DNA of 54,002 bases from positions 1-54,002 of the forward strand of contig NZ_JALGRP010000014.1 of assembly GCF_022815605.1 (NCBI RefSeq), given 5' to 3'. This stretch comes from Microbacterium sp. VKM Ac-2923 (lineage in GTDB: Bacteria > Actinomycetota > Actinomycetes > Actinomycetales > Microbacteriaceae). The notes below the pieces were generated by a model. That model did not search any database, was not told the DNA's origin, and saw only the letters and a list, made by a program, of their open reading frames with translations. Shown here one piece after another: positions 16,801 through 24,379 of this stretch (its first letter is position 1; the number at the start of each line of letters is the position of its first letter). The position numbers were made by a program, and so were the translations under genes.

Positions 16801-17260
16801 TGCGGTCGCGGGCGGTGTACCGGAGCTGCGCCGCGGCGGCAGCCGTCTGCGGGTTGACCGGAACGTCGACGCTCTTCCCTTCGGCGTCGTCGATCATCTT
16901 GTGGACCTCGCGCTTGAAGTCCTCGGCGTTCTTGACGTGCGCCTCGATCCCGACGCGCACGGACATTTCGTCGAACTGCGCCTGGATCGACTTCCGCACG
17001 AGGGTCTTGTTGACCTTCGCGCTGTCGACGGTCGCCTTGACGTAGGCGTTGATCCGAAGACCCTCGACGCCGTTGAGCTGCCGCTCGAGATCCTTCTTGA
17101 CGGCCTCCTTGTCGAAATCAGCGCCGTCGACCTTGATGCGAGCGCGCACCGTGCGGGCGGCGTCGTTCAGTTGCCGACGCGCGTCCTTATTGAAGTTCTT
17201 GGTGTCGGGGACGACGCGGATGGATACTCGGCCGATGTTCCGGCCCGGATTAAACGCCAT
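13856..17260 (-). CDS. Tape measure protein
   Basis: 1134 residues. It sets tail length, which at about 1.5 angstrom per residue would be near 170 nm. The N-terminal 150 residues are charged and helical, with repeated DxAxVKKxL-type segments. A hydrophobic stretch spans about 190-270. The C-terminal third has about four imperfect 44-residue modules containing MxGFxSGxEG (about 845-975), as in other tape measures. It is preceded by the frameshifted chaperone pair and followed by Dit, the canonical siphovirus order. Confidence 0.93.
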   Translation of the reverse strand: MAFNPGRNIGRVSIRVVPDTKNFNKDARRQLNDAARTVRARIKVDGADFDKEAVKKDLERQLNGVEGLRINAYVKATVDSAKVNKTLVRKSIQAQFDEMSVRVGIEAHVKNAEDFKREVHKMIDDAEGKSVDVPVNPQTAAAAAQLRYTARDRMVTFFAKTDKASVAAVASTFAALSGARLAGQWADDLGEFFRDLDKNLPSILTATTGITSIVAGLSAAVGSLVSVGQGLFSISPALLVLPGLALNAIGSLTALIVAWKDAGNQLEPLADGMNEIGEIINSTYWDQARQPILDLVNGLMPQMRNAFRDLSHGVGEFTGALAKAFGEELGGGRFEAIFGGIAEGWRVLGTGASGFAGAIVSLSEIAAKYTPRLAAWFVRQANTFDAWLEAIAKDGRLGAWMESAIDSMYDLWDATTGIAGVFEGIYTAAAAAGSEGLEGFAKLMQQWEQTVKSADFQKGLSAVFRGSYAAMDAFGEAIKGIGRLIADLSGPIERFIGSSGEFLGGLVEAIANALNTPVFAKGLDDFSSGLTAALDGIKPALHPIADTFGGFLGLLGNLAENVLPTAANAIAQLTPSVDSLMGVVERVTPGLTTAVDNFVNKVAPPINDLVVALGPAIQTTFEALGTALDGIAPTMESLTTALSPTLVSALTGLADALKPLADLSAALLAIPTAGFQGLKDLSFIWDNNVLDNAVREIAKQPTWIGDLFTWAAEVDGIDLSVTPSLSPIPEDLASKWTGKLRSKFETGGQEAADAMWSQLKTLDPSVLSQIESNLSGLGITLNESGGNVGRGAGARLSSGFMSGFNDGKPAISTAFASLRPTTEAAVGDTSTWLTSSGTNAMLGFKTGSEGQKPGIAGWFASLGTPFGDAMSAASTWLLGRGGETMGGFRSGAEGGTEATKGVFSGLNGNLTSATSGSNMWLTGRGSDAMGGFGSGAEGRKWEVSGVFGGLVGLVGSAIPNPWGLLIGAGSSIMGGFLSGLKSAYEGVKTFVSGIASWIRDNKGPEAYDRQLLVPAGGWIMDGFQRGLERGFGRVQSRVAGMAAAIRDEFSTGLNGEIGAGIDLSANAARSIAASAKAKADQDASARAAQGQGSKTYVLQGLTTRETAEEIAEEIDKKERRSIVRTGALPTTEVT

Positions 17261-17283
17261 ACGCGCCGCCCCCTATTCAGTTG

Positions 17284-17694
17284 TCAGCCGACGAAGAAGT
17301 CGGCCAGTGATGTTCCGTGCATGAGATCGGCGAGCGTCTTCGGCTGCTCCGCCTCGGCGGCGGCTTTCGCGCCCGGGTACTCGATGAGGAGGTCGCTGAT
17401 CTTGACGTCCTTCGAGAGCCCGGCGACGAGCCCGGCGATCAGGTTGTGCACGCGGGCCGTGAGCACGGCCTGCGCGTTCCACCCCTGCAGTTCGCTGGCA
17501 CCACCTCGGAGCGCGAAGACTCGCGAGTCGGGGATGAGCGCCAGGTGCTCGGTGAGGAGGTTGATGCGGTGGGCGTCGACCTTGCCGCGCCACACGTCCT
17601 CGAGGTCGAGGGTGTAGAACTGCTGCAGGTCGGCGGTAAGGGCTCCTTGAGCGTCGAGTTCGTCGATCAGCTCGCGGAGCCGCGCGATTCCCCC
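17284..17694 (-). CDS. Tail assembly chaperone, -1 frameshift extension
   Basis: This frame has no start of its own near the junction. It continues the upstream chaperone after a -1 shift at the GGGGGAA run (17694-17688), giving a second domain of about 130 residues (ARLRELIDELDAQGALTADL onward) that ends 24 nt before the tape measure start. The long product is the usual second tail chaperone of siphoviruses and coats the tape measure during assembly. Confidence 0.85.
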   Translation of the reverse strand, partial: GGIARLRELIDELDAQGALTADLQQFYTLDLEDVWRGKVDAHRINLLTEHLALIPDSRVFALRGGASELQGWNAQAVLTARVHNLIAGLVAGLSKDVKISDLLIEYPGAKAAAEAEQPKTLADLMHGTSLADFFVG

Positions 17695-18179
17695 AGTGCG
17701 TTCCGGTACTCGACGTAGAGGGCCATGAACGTCTCCTCGTCCTTGCCCTCGGACCAGTCGCTGTACGCCTCCGGGTCGTCCGCGATGGACTCCGCCCACT
17801 CGTCGATCGAGACGACGAACTCCTGCAGCTTCTGGAAGTCCTCGATATCGGCCGCGTTGGTGAGGTCGTAGTCGAGGTTCTCGCGGTCGAACGCGCCCGT
17901 CTTCACGGCCTCGAGGGTGAGGTTGTGGAAGTTGTTGCGGTGCCGGATGCGGAAGCGGTGGGCGGGGCGGAGATCCGGCATCCCGTCGAGCAGTTCGGCG
18001 CGGAGCTCGGCCTGGTCGAGTCGGTCTTCGACCGCCTCGGACGGCGTCTGCGCCGTGGGCTCCTCTGCGGCCTTCGTATCGACCTCGGCGGGCTCGACGA
18101 CGGGGGCGGGCTTCGCCTTCGTGGAGCGGGCGGAGGCGGGGCGGGCGGGGGTGTTCTTGGCGGGGGTGGCAGCAGCCAT
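17667..18179 (-). CDS. Tail assembly chaperone, short form
   Basis: 170 residues. The N-terminal Ala/Pro/Lys tail is disordered; the folded part starts near residue 55. The 3' end contains C-TGG-GGG-AA at the slippery site, after which the zero frame ends within eight codons (SRGSAS). Both forms are expected, with the short one in excess. It lies between the major tail protein and the tape measure. Confidence 0.88.
   Translation of the reverse strand: MAAATPAKNTPARPASARSTKAKPAPVVEPAEVDTKAAEEPTAQTPSEAVEDRLDQAELRAELLDGMPDLRPAHRFRIRHRNNFHNLTLEAVKTGAFDRENLDYDLTNAADIEDFQKLQEFVVSIDEWAESIADDPEAYSDWSEGKDEETFMALYVEYRNALGESRGSAS
17688..17694 (-). other. Programmed -1 frameshift site
   Basis: On the minus strand the sequence reads CTG GGG GAA TCG in frame zero. 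Slipping one base back on the five-G run gives GGG GGA ATC, entering the downstream chaperone frame. Such G-run sites are typical of phage tail chaperone pairs. The downstream structure was not determined. Confidence 0.8.
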
Positions 18180-18238
18180 GGGTCGCAGACCTTTCGTGAG
18201 CGTGCGGTGGATGAGGGGCAGACCGATGAGAGGGGGTG

Positions 18239-18277
18239 GGGGCCGCGGGCGGGTCTGCGGTCTGCACCCGCGGCCCC
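18239..18277. terminator. Hairpin after the major tail gene
   Basis: An 11-bp perfect stem (GGGGCCGCGGG / CCCGCGGCCCC) with a 17-nt loop lies between the major tail gene and the chaperones. It has no U tract and would act as an attenuator or mRNA stabiliser that raises major tail protein over downstream products. Confidence 0.6.
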
Positions 18278-18288
18278 GGCTGGATGGG

Positions 18289-18888
18289 TCAGGCCGTGGG
18301 AGCGGCGAGCCCGGTCTTGAAGATCTCGAACAGGGACGGACGGCCGTCGACTGCCGGGATGACGTCTTCGTCGGCCGCGAGGATCGAGCCGCTCAGGGGC
18401 AGCTCGAAGAAGTTCGCGGTGTCGACGGACGGGGCGTCGCCCAGCGTGATCTCCGTGTTGGGGAGCCAGAAGCCGAGCGAGCCGGTGGAGTCGCGGAAGT
18501 ACAGGAAGATCGCGACGTTGAGAGGGGCGGGCGTGGTGACGCGGTAGCCGCCCGTGGCGGGGTTGAAGTCGCCGTTGAAGGCGAGGTCGAGGTTGTCGTT
18601 GTCGAACTGCAGGGCCGACGCGGTGAAGCCCCACGACACGGACCCCGTCGAGACGCGGACCGCGTCGGCGAGGAAGGTGTCGAGCGACTCACGCTCGCCG
18701 CCCTCCTTGTTGAACGCGATGGTGTTCTGCTTGGACGTGTGGCCGAGGTTCTTCCACGGGGCGGGGCCGTCGGAGAGCAGCTTGAAGCCCTGCGGGCCGA
18801 GGGGGTTCGTCGGGGGCAGGGTGTTCGCCGGGGCGAAGAAGACGGTTCCGTGCGCCGGGATGACGAGGCTGGTGCTGGATGCGGACAC
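18289..18888 (-). CDS. Major tail protein
   Basis: 199 residues, GTG start with AGGAGGAACCTC directly upstream, the strongest ribosome-binding site of the tail module. The beta-rich sequence (TGSVSWGFTASALQFDNDNLDLAF, TGGYRVTTPA) agrees with tail-tube proteins. A hairpin lies on each side of it, which fits the need for high expression. Located between the tail terminator and the chaperones, the canonical position. Confidence 0.85.
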   Translation of the reverse strand: MSASSTSLVIPAHGTVFFAPANTLPPTNPLGPQGFKLLSDGPAPWKNLGHTSKQNTIAFNKEGGERESLDTFLADAVRVSTGSVSWGFTASALQFDNDNLDLAFNGDFNPATGGYRVTTPAPLNVAIFLYFRDSTGSLGFWLPNTEITLGDAPSVDTANFFELPLSGSILAADEDVIPAVDGRPSLFEIFKTGLAAPTA

Positions 18889-18917
18889 GAGGTTCCTCCT
18901 GGTGGTTTGCAGACCCT

Positions 18918-18934
18918 CCCCGCAGGCGGCGGGG
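18918..18934. terminator. Short GC hairpin before major tail gene
   Basis: CCCCGC and GCGGGG form a 6-bp stem with a 5-nt loop in the 67-bp gap before the major tail gene. Likely an attenuator or an mRNA 5' stabiliser. Confidence 0.4.
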
Positions 18935-18955
18935 GCAGAAGGATGGATGGGTGGA

Positions 18956-19369
18956 TCAGTAGGCGCGGACGAGCAGGGTGAACGTGCCCTGGTAGTGGAC
19001 GACGATCTTGTTGACCATCGACACCTCGCCGGACACCTGCACGAATGCGTTCAGGTCGTCGAGGCGCTCGACTGCGCCGACGCCCGGGACGATGCCGGCG
19101 TCGGGGTCTTCACCCCAGCCGGTGATCGCTGCGTACAGGTACGCGGCGACGTCGAATGAGTCGCGGGGCGGGGCGAAGATGTTGACGACGAGCGTCGCCG
19201 TCCACAGGTCGGGACCGGCCCCGTCCTGCGCGATGTTGGCGGAGTGGGTGACGAACGGGATCTCGTCGAACGAGTCGACGTCGAGGTCGGATGCCACGGT
19301 CGCCGACGGCGGGGCGTCGTCCGCGAGGAGCGTTTGGAACAGCAGCGCCGCGTTCAGCAGCTTCGCCAC
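18956..19369 (-). CDS. Tail terminator protein
   Basis: 137 residues, GTG start. It sits immediately before the major tail gene, where siphoviruses encode the terminator (gpU-like) ring that ends tail growth and joins head to tail. Sequence features are alternating strands with VATLVVNIFAPPRDSFD-like segments. Assigned by order and size. Confidence 0.7.
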   Translation of the reverse strand: MAKLLNAALLFQTLLADDAPPSATVASDLDVDSFDEIPFVTHSANIAQDGAGPDLWTATLVVNIFAPPRDSFDVAAYLYAAITGWGEDPDAGIVPGVGAVERLDDLNAFVQVSGEVSMVNKIVVHYQGTFTLLVRAY

Positions 19370-19373
19370 GGCG

Positions 19374-19757
19374 TCACCTCACCCTTCCGAGCGCGTTGGT
19401 CATGATGTGCTTGCCGGGCACGAACTTGGCGGGCTCCCACTTCACGCGGCGGGAACCCTCGACGCGGGTCATCACGCCGTCGCGGACGCGCGCGAGGTGC
19501 CCCCACTCGATCGACGCGGCGGCCGGGTCGTCGGCGACGATGAGGCGGTCTTTCACGCCGCGTCCGGTGCCGATCATGCCGGGGACCGTCTTCATGTGGA
19601 GCTTCGAGAGGTAGGCGCCGGTATCGACATGCCGAGCCGCCTCGACCTTCGCCGCGATGAGCACTCGCCCGGAGATTCGGGAGAACTCCGCCGAGTCGCC
19701 CGCGATCTGCGCCGCGGTCACTCGGTTCCGCTGGAAGAGGAACACCGAATCAGCCAT
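19374..19757 (-). CDS. Head-tail connector, HK97 gp10-like
   Basis: 127 residues. The sequence has the phage gp10-like pattern: RVTAAQIAGDSAEF, a central KDRLIVADDPAAASIEWGH segment and a basic C-terminal VKWEPAKFVPGKHI. These proteins complete the neck between head and tail. It overlaps the preceding gene by 8 nt. Confidence 0.72.
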   Translation of the reverse strand: MADSVFLFQRNRVTAAQIAGDSAEFSRISGRVLIAAKVEAARHVDTGAYLSKLHMKTVPGMIGTGRGVKDRLIVADDPAAASIEWGHLARVRDGVMTRVEGSRRVKWEPAKFVPGKHIMTNALGRVR

Positions 19758-20103
19758 CGTCGTCTCCGATCCATCGAATCGTGACGCGCCAGTGGGACGT
19801 CTTCCGGCTGAACTCGAAGTGCTGCGGCGCGCCGACCGTCTCGTACTTCTGACCGTCCTTGATGACGAGCGAGAGCACGTCGCCGGGCCAGTCCTTCGCG
19901 TAGAGCACGAGCATGTCGACGATCTGCAGGCCGAGCGTCTCCTGCTCCTCCGCCGCCGACCAGTCGCGCACCGGGACGACGGACACCTTGACCTGTCGGC
20001 GGGGTCCGATGATGCGCTCGGTGATGCGCTGCCCGCTCTTGTCGCGGACGGTGCGGCGCTCCTCGAGTTCGACGCGTCCCCGCCCGAGGATGCGCCGGCT
20101 CAC
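19750..20103 (-). CDS. Head closure / stopper protein
   Basis: 117 residues, GTG start in a GTGA overlap. Beta-rich, with R-rich N-terminus and QKYETVGAPQHFEF, typical of the stopper family that closes the portal after packaging. Assigned by position between the adaptor and the gp10-like connector. Confidence 0.62.
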   Translation of the reverse strand: MSRRILGRGRVELEERRTVRDKSGQRITERIIGPRRQVKVSVVPVRDWSAAEEQETLGLQIVDMLVLYAKDWPGDVLSLVIKDGQKYETVGAPQHFEFSRKTSHWRVTIRWIGDDDG

Positions 20104-20516
20104 CGGGTGCGCCCCGGGTGGTGACGGCCGATGGTGGCGGTGCCGATGACGGTGGACTTCTTGGGGTTGGGGTTGGAGCCGGTGAGATCGTGCACGTCGT
20201 CGTCGGAGAGCCAGATCGTGCCGGACGCCGCGTGGGGGTTGAACTTGTAGCTCACCTGCGCGCCGCCCTCCTCGGTGAACCCGTCGATGTTGCCGAAGAC
20301 GCGGGATGCCACGCGCACGACGATCGCGTTGTAGCGGCGGAGGGTGAGCCGGCCGGACTCGAGCCGCGCGGCGACGGCCGTGCCGTGGCGGTCGGCGATC
20401 ATGTCGACGACCTCCCCGAGCTTCCCCTCGAGGAAGGCGGGGGTCAGGTCGTCGATCTCGCCGGCGTAGTGCTTCGGGATCTCGTCGATGCTGACGTCGG
20501 GGAGGGTCGTCGCCAT
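20100..20516 (-). CDS. Head-tail adaptor protein
   Basis: 138 residues. The helical N-terminus (MATTLPDVSIDEIPKHYAGE) and basic centre (RLESGRLTLRRYNAIVVRVASRVF) agree with the HK97 gp6 / SPP1 gp15 adaptor fold that binds the portal. It is four bases from the upstream gene. Confidence 0.7.
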   Translation of the reverse strand: MATTLPDVSIDEIPKHYAGEIDDLTPAFLEGKLGEVVDMIADRHGTAVAARLESGRLTLRRYNAIVVRVASRVFGNIDGFTEEGGAQVSYKFNPHAASGTIWLSDDDVHDLTGSNPNPKKSTVIGTATIGRHHPGRTR

Positions 20517-20519
20517 GGC

Positions 20520-21062
20520 TTACTCCTGCTCGTCTTCGATGAGGGCTTCGAGTTCCTCGTCGGTGGTGTTCTCGTCGAAGTCGGTGATGCCGGCGGCGCG
20601 GGCGCGCTCCTCGAGAGCGGGGCGGCCGTCTTCCTCGCCGGGCTGGCCGGCCTCCCCCGCGGGTTCTGCCTCGGCGGCCTCCGCGGCGGCCGTGGCCGCG
20701 GCGACGTAGTGCGCGTTGATGCGCTCAACGAGCACCGGCTTGGTGCCGCTCTGGTCGAGGTCGAGGGTCTTGGCGATCGCGCGGAGCTCGTCGGCCGACT
20801 GTTTGAGCGACACCTCGGGAACGTCCACCGACTTGTCACCGGGAGGCGTCTGCTCGCCGGGCGGCGGGGTCTGGGCGCCTGCGGGCGGCGTCTGCCCGCC
20901 TCCGGGGTTCTCGTCGGCCGTGTCGGCATCCGCGCCGATGAACAGTCGGGGGTTGGTGATGTTTGCCCACTCGGGAACGGTGTCGCCGGGGCGGAGCGTG
21001 ACGGGACGCCCGTTGTGCATCAGGTGGACAATGCCGGACGTGATCTTCCGAGGCTGGGACAT
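20520..21062 (-). CDS. Head protein with SAP-like C-terminal domain
   Basis: 180 residues. The N-terminal segment (HLMHNGRPVTLRPGDTVPEW) is followed by a Pro/Gly/Gln-rich linker (about 62-85), then a helix-extended-helix segment (LRAIAKTLDLDQSGTKPVLVERINAHY) resembling SAP/Rho-N DNA-binding motifs, and an acidic C-terminus. Actinophage genomes often carry such a gene between capsid and connectors. Function unknown. Confidence 0.62.
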   Translation of the reverse strand: MSQPRKITSGIVHLMHNGRPVTLRPGDTVPEWANITNPRLFIGADADTADENPGGGQTPPAGAQTPPPGEQTPPGDKSVDVPEVSLKQSADELRAIAKTLDLDQSGTKPVLVERINAHYVAAATAAAEAAEAEPAGEAGQPGEEDGRPALEERARAAGITDFDENTTDEELEALIEDEQE

Positions 21063-21094
21063 GCGGACCTCCGTGGGTCGAGGAAAGTGAGGGT

Positions 21095-21124
21095 GCGGGG
21101 GCGGAGCCGAAGCCACGCCCCCGC
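21095..21124. terminator. Hairpin after major capsid gene
   Basis: A 9-bp perfect stem (GCGGGGGCG / CGCCCCCGC) with a 12-nt loop lies between the capsid gene and the next gene. It probably limits downstream expression relative to capsid. Confidence 0.6.
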
Positions 21125-21142
21125 GGATGCCGCTCGGGTCGG

Positions 21143-22138
21143 TCAGACCTTGAGGACGGCGGTGTTGTTGGCGGACGACAGAACCGGCAGGAGGATGCCG
21201 GTCACGCGGACGTCGAAGCCCTGCGGGTCGTCGGTGGGCAGCGCGCCGGCGAACAGGCCGGGAGCCTCTTCCGAGGTGATGCCATTGGACGAGTCCATCG
21301 ACTCGGCGGTGACGCCGATCTGCGCGGAGCCGAGCTGGCCGCCCGACGAGAGGATGACAGCGTCCTCGGAGAAGACGGGCACCTCGTCGCCGTTCGTGTC
21401 CATGACGGTGTCCTCGACGACGATGAGGTTGCCGAGGTTGAAGTCGCGGAACACGGTGCGCACGTCCTCCTGCGAAACCATGTCGGGGAGGTCGGTGCCG
21501 CGGCGCATGGCGCGCTTGATGACGCTCGTGCTCCGCTGCAGGTGGCTCATCGACAGGTCGCTGAGGCGTACCTCGGAGACGCGCTTGCCGAAGACCCGCT
21601 TGAGCGCCTCGACATCCTCGAGCGGCTTGGCCGTGGCGTACGAACCCCACGGGCTTGAGGCCCAGGCGCTGAGGTCCACCTTGCGTCCGAAGTCGACCGA
21701 GAACTGCAGGCCACGCTCCTGGACGGTGATCTTGCCCGTCTCGACGGCCTCGGCCGCGGCGAGCACGAGGCGGTACGCGATCGACTGCGCGTTGCGCTCG
21801 GCGTACTCCTCGAACTTCCGGCCGATCGCGTCGTTCTGGCCGTACATCGAGAGCTGCTGGAACTCGTCGACGTGCAGGCGGATCGAGGTCGGGGGCAGCT
21901 TGCCGCTCGCCGTCTCGCCCTGGCCGACGGTGTTGACCATCGACGGGGTGTTGAACGAGCGGAACTTCGCCGCCGCGGGAAGCGGCGACTGCCCGACGAC
22001 GAACGAGTAGTCGAGGGTGAAGTTCTCGACCGCGGGCAGGAGCCCGGCGATCTCGAACGCCTCGTACGCCGCGTCGAACGCGCCGCGCGCGACGCCGGTG
22101 AGCTGCGCGGGGGTGCGGAATCCCTGGTTGTAGGGCAT
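21143..22138 (-). CDS. Major capsid protein
   Basis: 331 residues, HK97-type by position and composition. The N-terminal MPYNQGFRTPAQLTGVARGAFD leads to an extended E-loop-like region, a spine-helix candidate (EEYAERNAQSIAYRLVLAAAEAVE, about 105-128) and an A-domain toward the C-terminus. GAGGA precedes the ATG. Flanked by decoration and scaffold genes. No protease-cleaved delta domain is evident, since a separate scaffold gene exists. Confidence 0.88.
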   Translation of the reverse strand: MPYNQGFRTPAQLTGVARGAFDAAYEAFEIAGLLPAVENFTLDYSFVVGQSPLPAAAKFRSFNTPSMVNTVGQGETASGKLPPTSIRLHVDEFQQLSMYGQNDAIGRKFEEYAERNAQSIAYRLVLAAAEAVETGKITVQERGLQFSVDFGRKVDLSAWASSPWGSYATAKPLEDVEALKRVFGKRVSEVRLSDLSMSHLQRSTSVIKRAMRRGTDLPDMVSQEDVRTVFRDFNLGNLIVVEDTVMDTNGDEVPVFSEDAVILSSGGQLGSAQIGVTAESMDSSNGITSEEAPGLFAGALPTDDPQGFDVRVTGILLPVLSSANNTAVLKV

Positions 22139-22141
22139 GGA

Positions 22142-22543
22142 TCAGTCCTCGATGTAGATGAACGAGCCGGTGAACTCCGCCGTGGCGACGGCGGCGCGCT
22201 GCGCGGCGATGGGCAGGTAGGCGATCTCGATGACGCCGTGCTTGAGCACCGCGCACGTCGCCTGGTCGGTGAGCACGACGCCCGAGTCGTCGTTGAGGTA
22301 GCCGTCGAGCGTGTGCCCGGGGGCTCCCTCCGCCGCGCCGGGCTTGAACGGGCCGTAGCGCTTGCCGGTGAGCTTCGAGAGCGCGGTGCCCGAGGGGACG
22401 ATCGCGCCCTTCGCGACCACACCGGCGAAAGCGGCGGGGTCGAGAGTGCCGGGGATGGTGACCTCCTGTCCGTGGCGCTGTGCGCGCCAGCGGGTGTCGA
22501 TCTTCTCGCCGGTCACCTGCTTGGTGATGCTGAAATCAGTCAT
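22142..22543 (-). CDS. Head decoration protein
   Basis: 133 residues, three bases upstream of the capsid gene. It shows the lambda gpD-like pattern: Gly/Pro-rich beta segments, VAKGAIVPSGTALSKLTGKRYGPF and LTDQATCAVLKHGVIEI. Such trimers clamp the capsid at three-fold sites. The family match is by pattern and position. Confidence 0.75.
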   Translation of the reverse strand: MTDFSITKQVTGEKIDTRWRAQRHGQEVTIPGTLDPAAFAGVVAKGAIVPSGTALSKLTGKRYGPFKPGAAEGAPGHTLDGYLNDDSGVVLTDQATCAVLKHGVIEIAYLPIAAQRAAVATAEFTGSFIYIED

Positions 22544-22570
22544 GTCGACTGCCTCTCTCTGAGGGGTGGA

Positions 22571-23287
22571 TTAGGACTTGGTCTTCTTGCCGCCGGCGCG
22601 CTCGTACGCCGCCTCGCGGTGCGAAGCGACCGAACCGGCCGCCCCGGGCTGCGGGAGCACTTGGCGCGACAGCATCCCGGCGAGCGGGTCGCCGGTAGCG
22701 GAGTTCGCGGGACCAGTCGGAGCGACGGATGCTGCGAACGCTTCGACCTCGGCGATATCGAGGTCGCCGTCGGCGTTGAGGAACTTCGCCGTGTCGACGA
22801 ACTTGAGCGCGCCGCGCACTCGCGCGAGTGCGTCGGCGGGCTCCTCGTCGCTGCGCCGCGTGAGCGCGAGCAACTGTCCTTCGACGGCGGCCTTGAGGTG
22901 CTTGGAGGCTCCCTGCGACTCGCCGGCGGCGCGGGCGGCGGCTTCGCGCTGGGCGGCCTCCTCCTGCGCGCGCTGCTGGTCGGTGAGGTTCTTCTGCCGC
23001 TCTGCCTCGGCGTCGGTGACGGTGGTGCTGACGGCGTCGAACGCGCCGAGCCCCTGCCACTTCGCGAGTTCCGTGTCCTTCGCCTTCGCGTCGGCCTGCT
23101 GCTTCTTCGACTGGGCGCGCCAGTAGGCGGCCTGCTCGGCGTCCGTCATGTCGTCGGTCTTGGTGTTCCGGGGGAAGCCGTTCGCCTCGCGGAACTGATC
23201 GTCCGTGAGGTCGGTGGGGCCGCCTCCGGTCACCTCGGGTCCGTTGAACCAGATCCAGGGACGGAAGAAGGGTTGGGTGAGCCGCAT
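22571..23287 (-). CDS. Scaffold protein
   Basis: 238 residues. A long charged coiled coil (about 55-130: AEQAAYWRAQSKKQQADAKA, then Glu/Ala/Gln-rich) followed by a helical C-terminus with SVASHREAAYERAGGKKTKS is typical of scaffolds preceding actinophage capsid genes. The basic C-terminal end is the usual capsid-contact region. Confidence 0.82.
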   Translation of the reverse strand: MRLTQPFFRPWIWFNGPEVTGGGPTDLTDDQFREANGFPRNTKTDDMTDAEQAAYWRAQSKKQQADAKAKDTELAKWQGLGAFDAVSTTVTDAEAERQKNLTDQQRAQEEAAQREAAARAAGESQGASKHLKAAVEGQLLALTRRSDEEPADALARVRGALKFVDTAKFLNADGDLDIAEVEAFAASVAPTGPANSATGDPLAGMLSRQVLPQPGAAGSVASHREAAYERAGGKKTKS

Positions 23288-23311
23288 TGTGGATGCCTCC
23301 TGTTGTGGTGT

Positions 23312-23363
23312 CGCCCCCGGATCGAGGGCGGGGTGCCCGCGGAACGCGGGACGGATGGGGGCG
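23312..23363. terminator. Nested hairpins between MuF-type and scaffold genes
   Basis: An outer CGCCCCC/GGGGGCG pair (23312-23318, 23357-23363) encloses an inner CCCGCG-GAA-CGCGGG hairpin (23336-23350). This GC-rich structure in a late intergenic gap may attenuate transcription. Confidence 0.5.
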
Positions 23364-23365
23364 GG

Positions 23366-24379
23366 TCAGGCGCCGTGCGCCTGAGCCCGGGTGATGAGCG
23401 AGCGGTGGTGTGCGATCGCCGCGTCGTAGTCGATGACGTTCGAGCCGCTTCGCTTCGCGTCCTCGAACCTCTTGATCGCCCGTTCCGAAATGGCGCGCTG
23501 GTCGACCCAGTTCCGCCAGTCGTCGTCCACCGTCGGCTTCTGGTAGGGCGAGTAGGTCTTGCCGCTTCCGCCGCGCTTGTTCTGCGCGTTCGCGCGGTCC
23601 CACTCTTTGAACGAGTCGCCGTCGCGCACGAGGATCGGCCCCAGTTCGCCGTTCTCGCGCACAGTGACGCGTGTGCGCTGCAGATCCTCGGCGAACTGGG
23701 AGCCGGCCGCGGCGTAGATCAGGTCGAGATCCTCGCGGTTCAGCGATCGCCCGGGGTCGGAATCTTCCGTGACGTCGACCGTCTCGCACACGCACCCGTT
23801 GTGCAGCTCGAGGAGATCGCCGGTGCGGTAGATCCGGTCGGCGGCGACGACGCACAGGCCACAGGGGCCGGACTTCGTCCGCTCGGGGCGGAGCACGCGG
23901 CGGTAGCCGATGACCTTGGGGGCGGCGGCGCGGACGCGGTCCTTCTCGTCCCGCATCGTCGCCGCGACGTCGGCCTCGACGATCCGCTCGAGCCGCTCGA
24001 CGAGAATGGACTCCGCCTGTTCGGGGGTCTTCCCCTCGCGGATCGCGTGCTCGTACTGCCGCGCCGGCCGCTTGTAGACCTCGACGATCGCCGTTCCCGA
24101 GCGAGGGTACAGATCCTCGATCGGCGGGAGCGTCGTCGGCAGGGCGTCGAGCGCGCGGAGCTGCTCGATCTCGAAGGCGCGCGCGAGCCGCCGGGCCTGC
24201 GCGAGCGCGATATCGACGTCGACCGCGGATCGCGCCGCCGCCGCGTTGATGAGATCCGGGTTGTTCGCCCACCGGAACGGCAACCAGAGCCCGAGGAGCA
24301 CGCGGAGCAGCGCCTCGGCGAGCGAGGTGCGCCGCGCGGCGACGGTGTCGACGAGGAGCCCGGCGCGACGCTCATCCAT
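23366..24379 (-). CDS. MuF-like head morphogenesis protein
   Basis: 337 residues. The helical N-terminal domain is followed by a Mu gpF-like region with paired Cys/His motifs (KSGPCGLCVVAA, HNGCVCETVDV, about 170-205). These proteins attach to the portal and are injected or aid head assembly. It overlaps the portal gene by 8 nt and precedes the scaffold gene. Confidence 0.82.
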   Translation of the reverse strand: MDERRAGLLVDTVAARRTSLAEALLRVLLGLWLPFRWANNPDLINAAAARSAVDVDIALAQARRLARAFEIEQLRALDALPTTLPPIEDLYPRSGTAIVEVYKRPARQYEHAIREGKTPEQAESILVERLERIVEADVAATMRDEKDRVRAAAPKVIGYRRVLRPERTKSGPCGLCVVAADRIYRTGDLLELHNGCVCETVDVTEDSDPGRSLNREDLDLIYAAAGSQFAEDLQRTRVTVRENGELGPILVRDGDSFKEWDRANAQNKRGGSGKTYSPYQKPTVDDDWRNWVDQRAISERAIKRFEDAKRSGSNVIDYDAAIAHHRSLITRAQAHGA

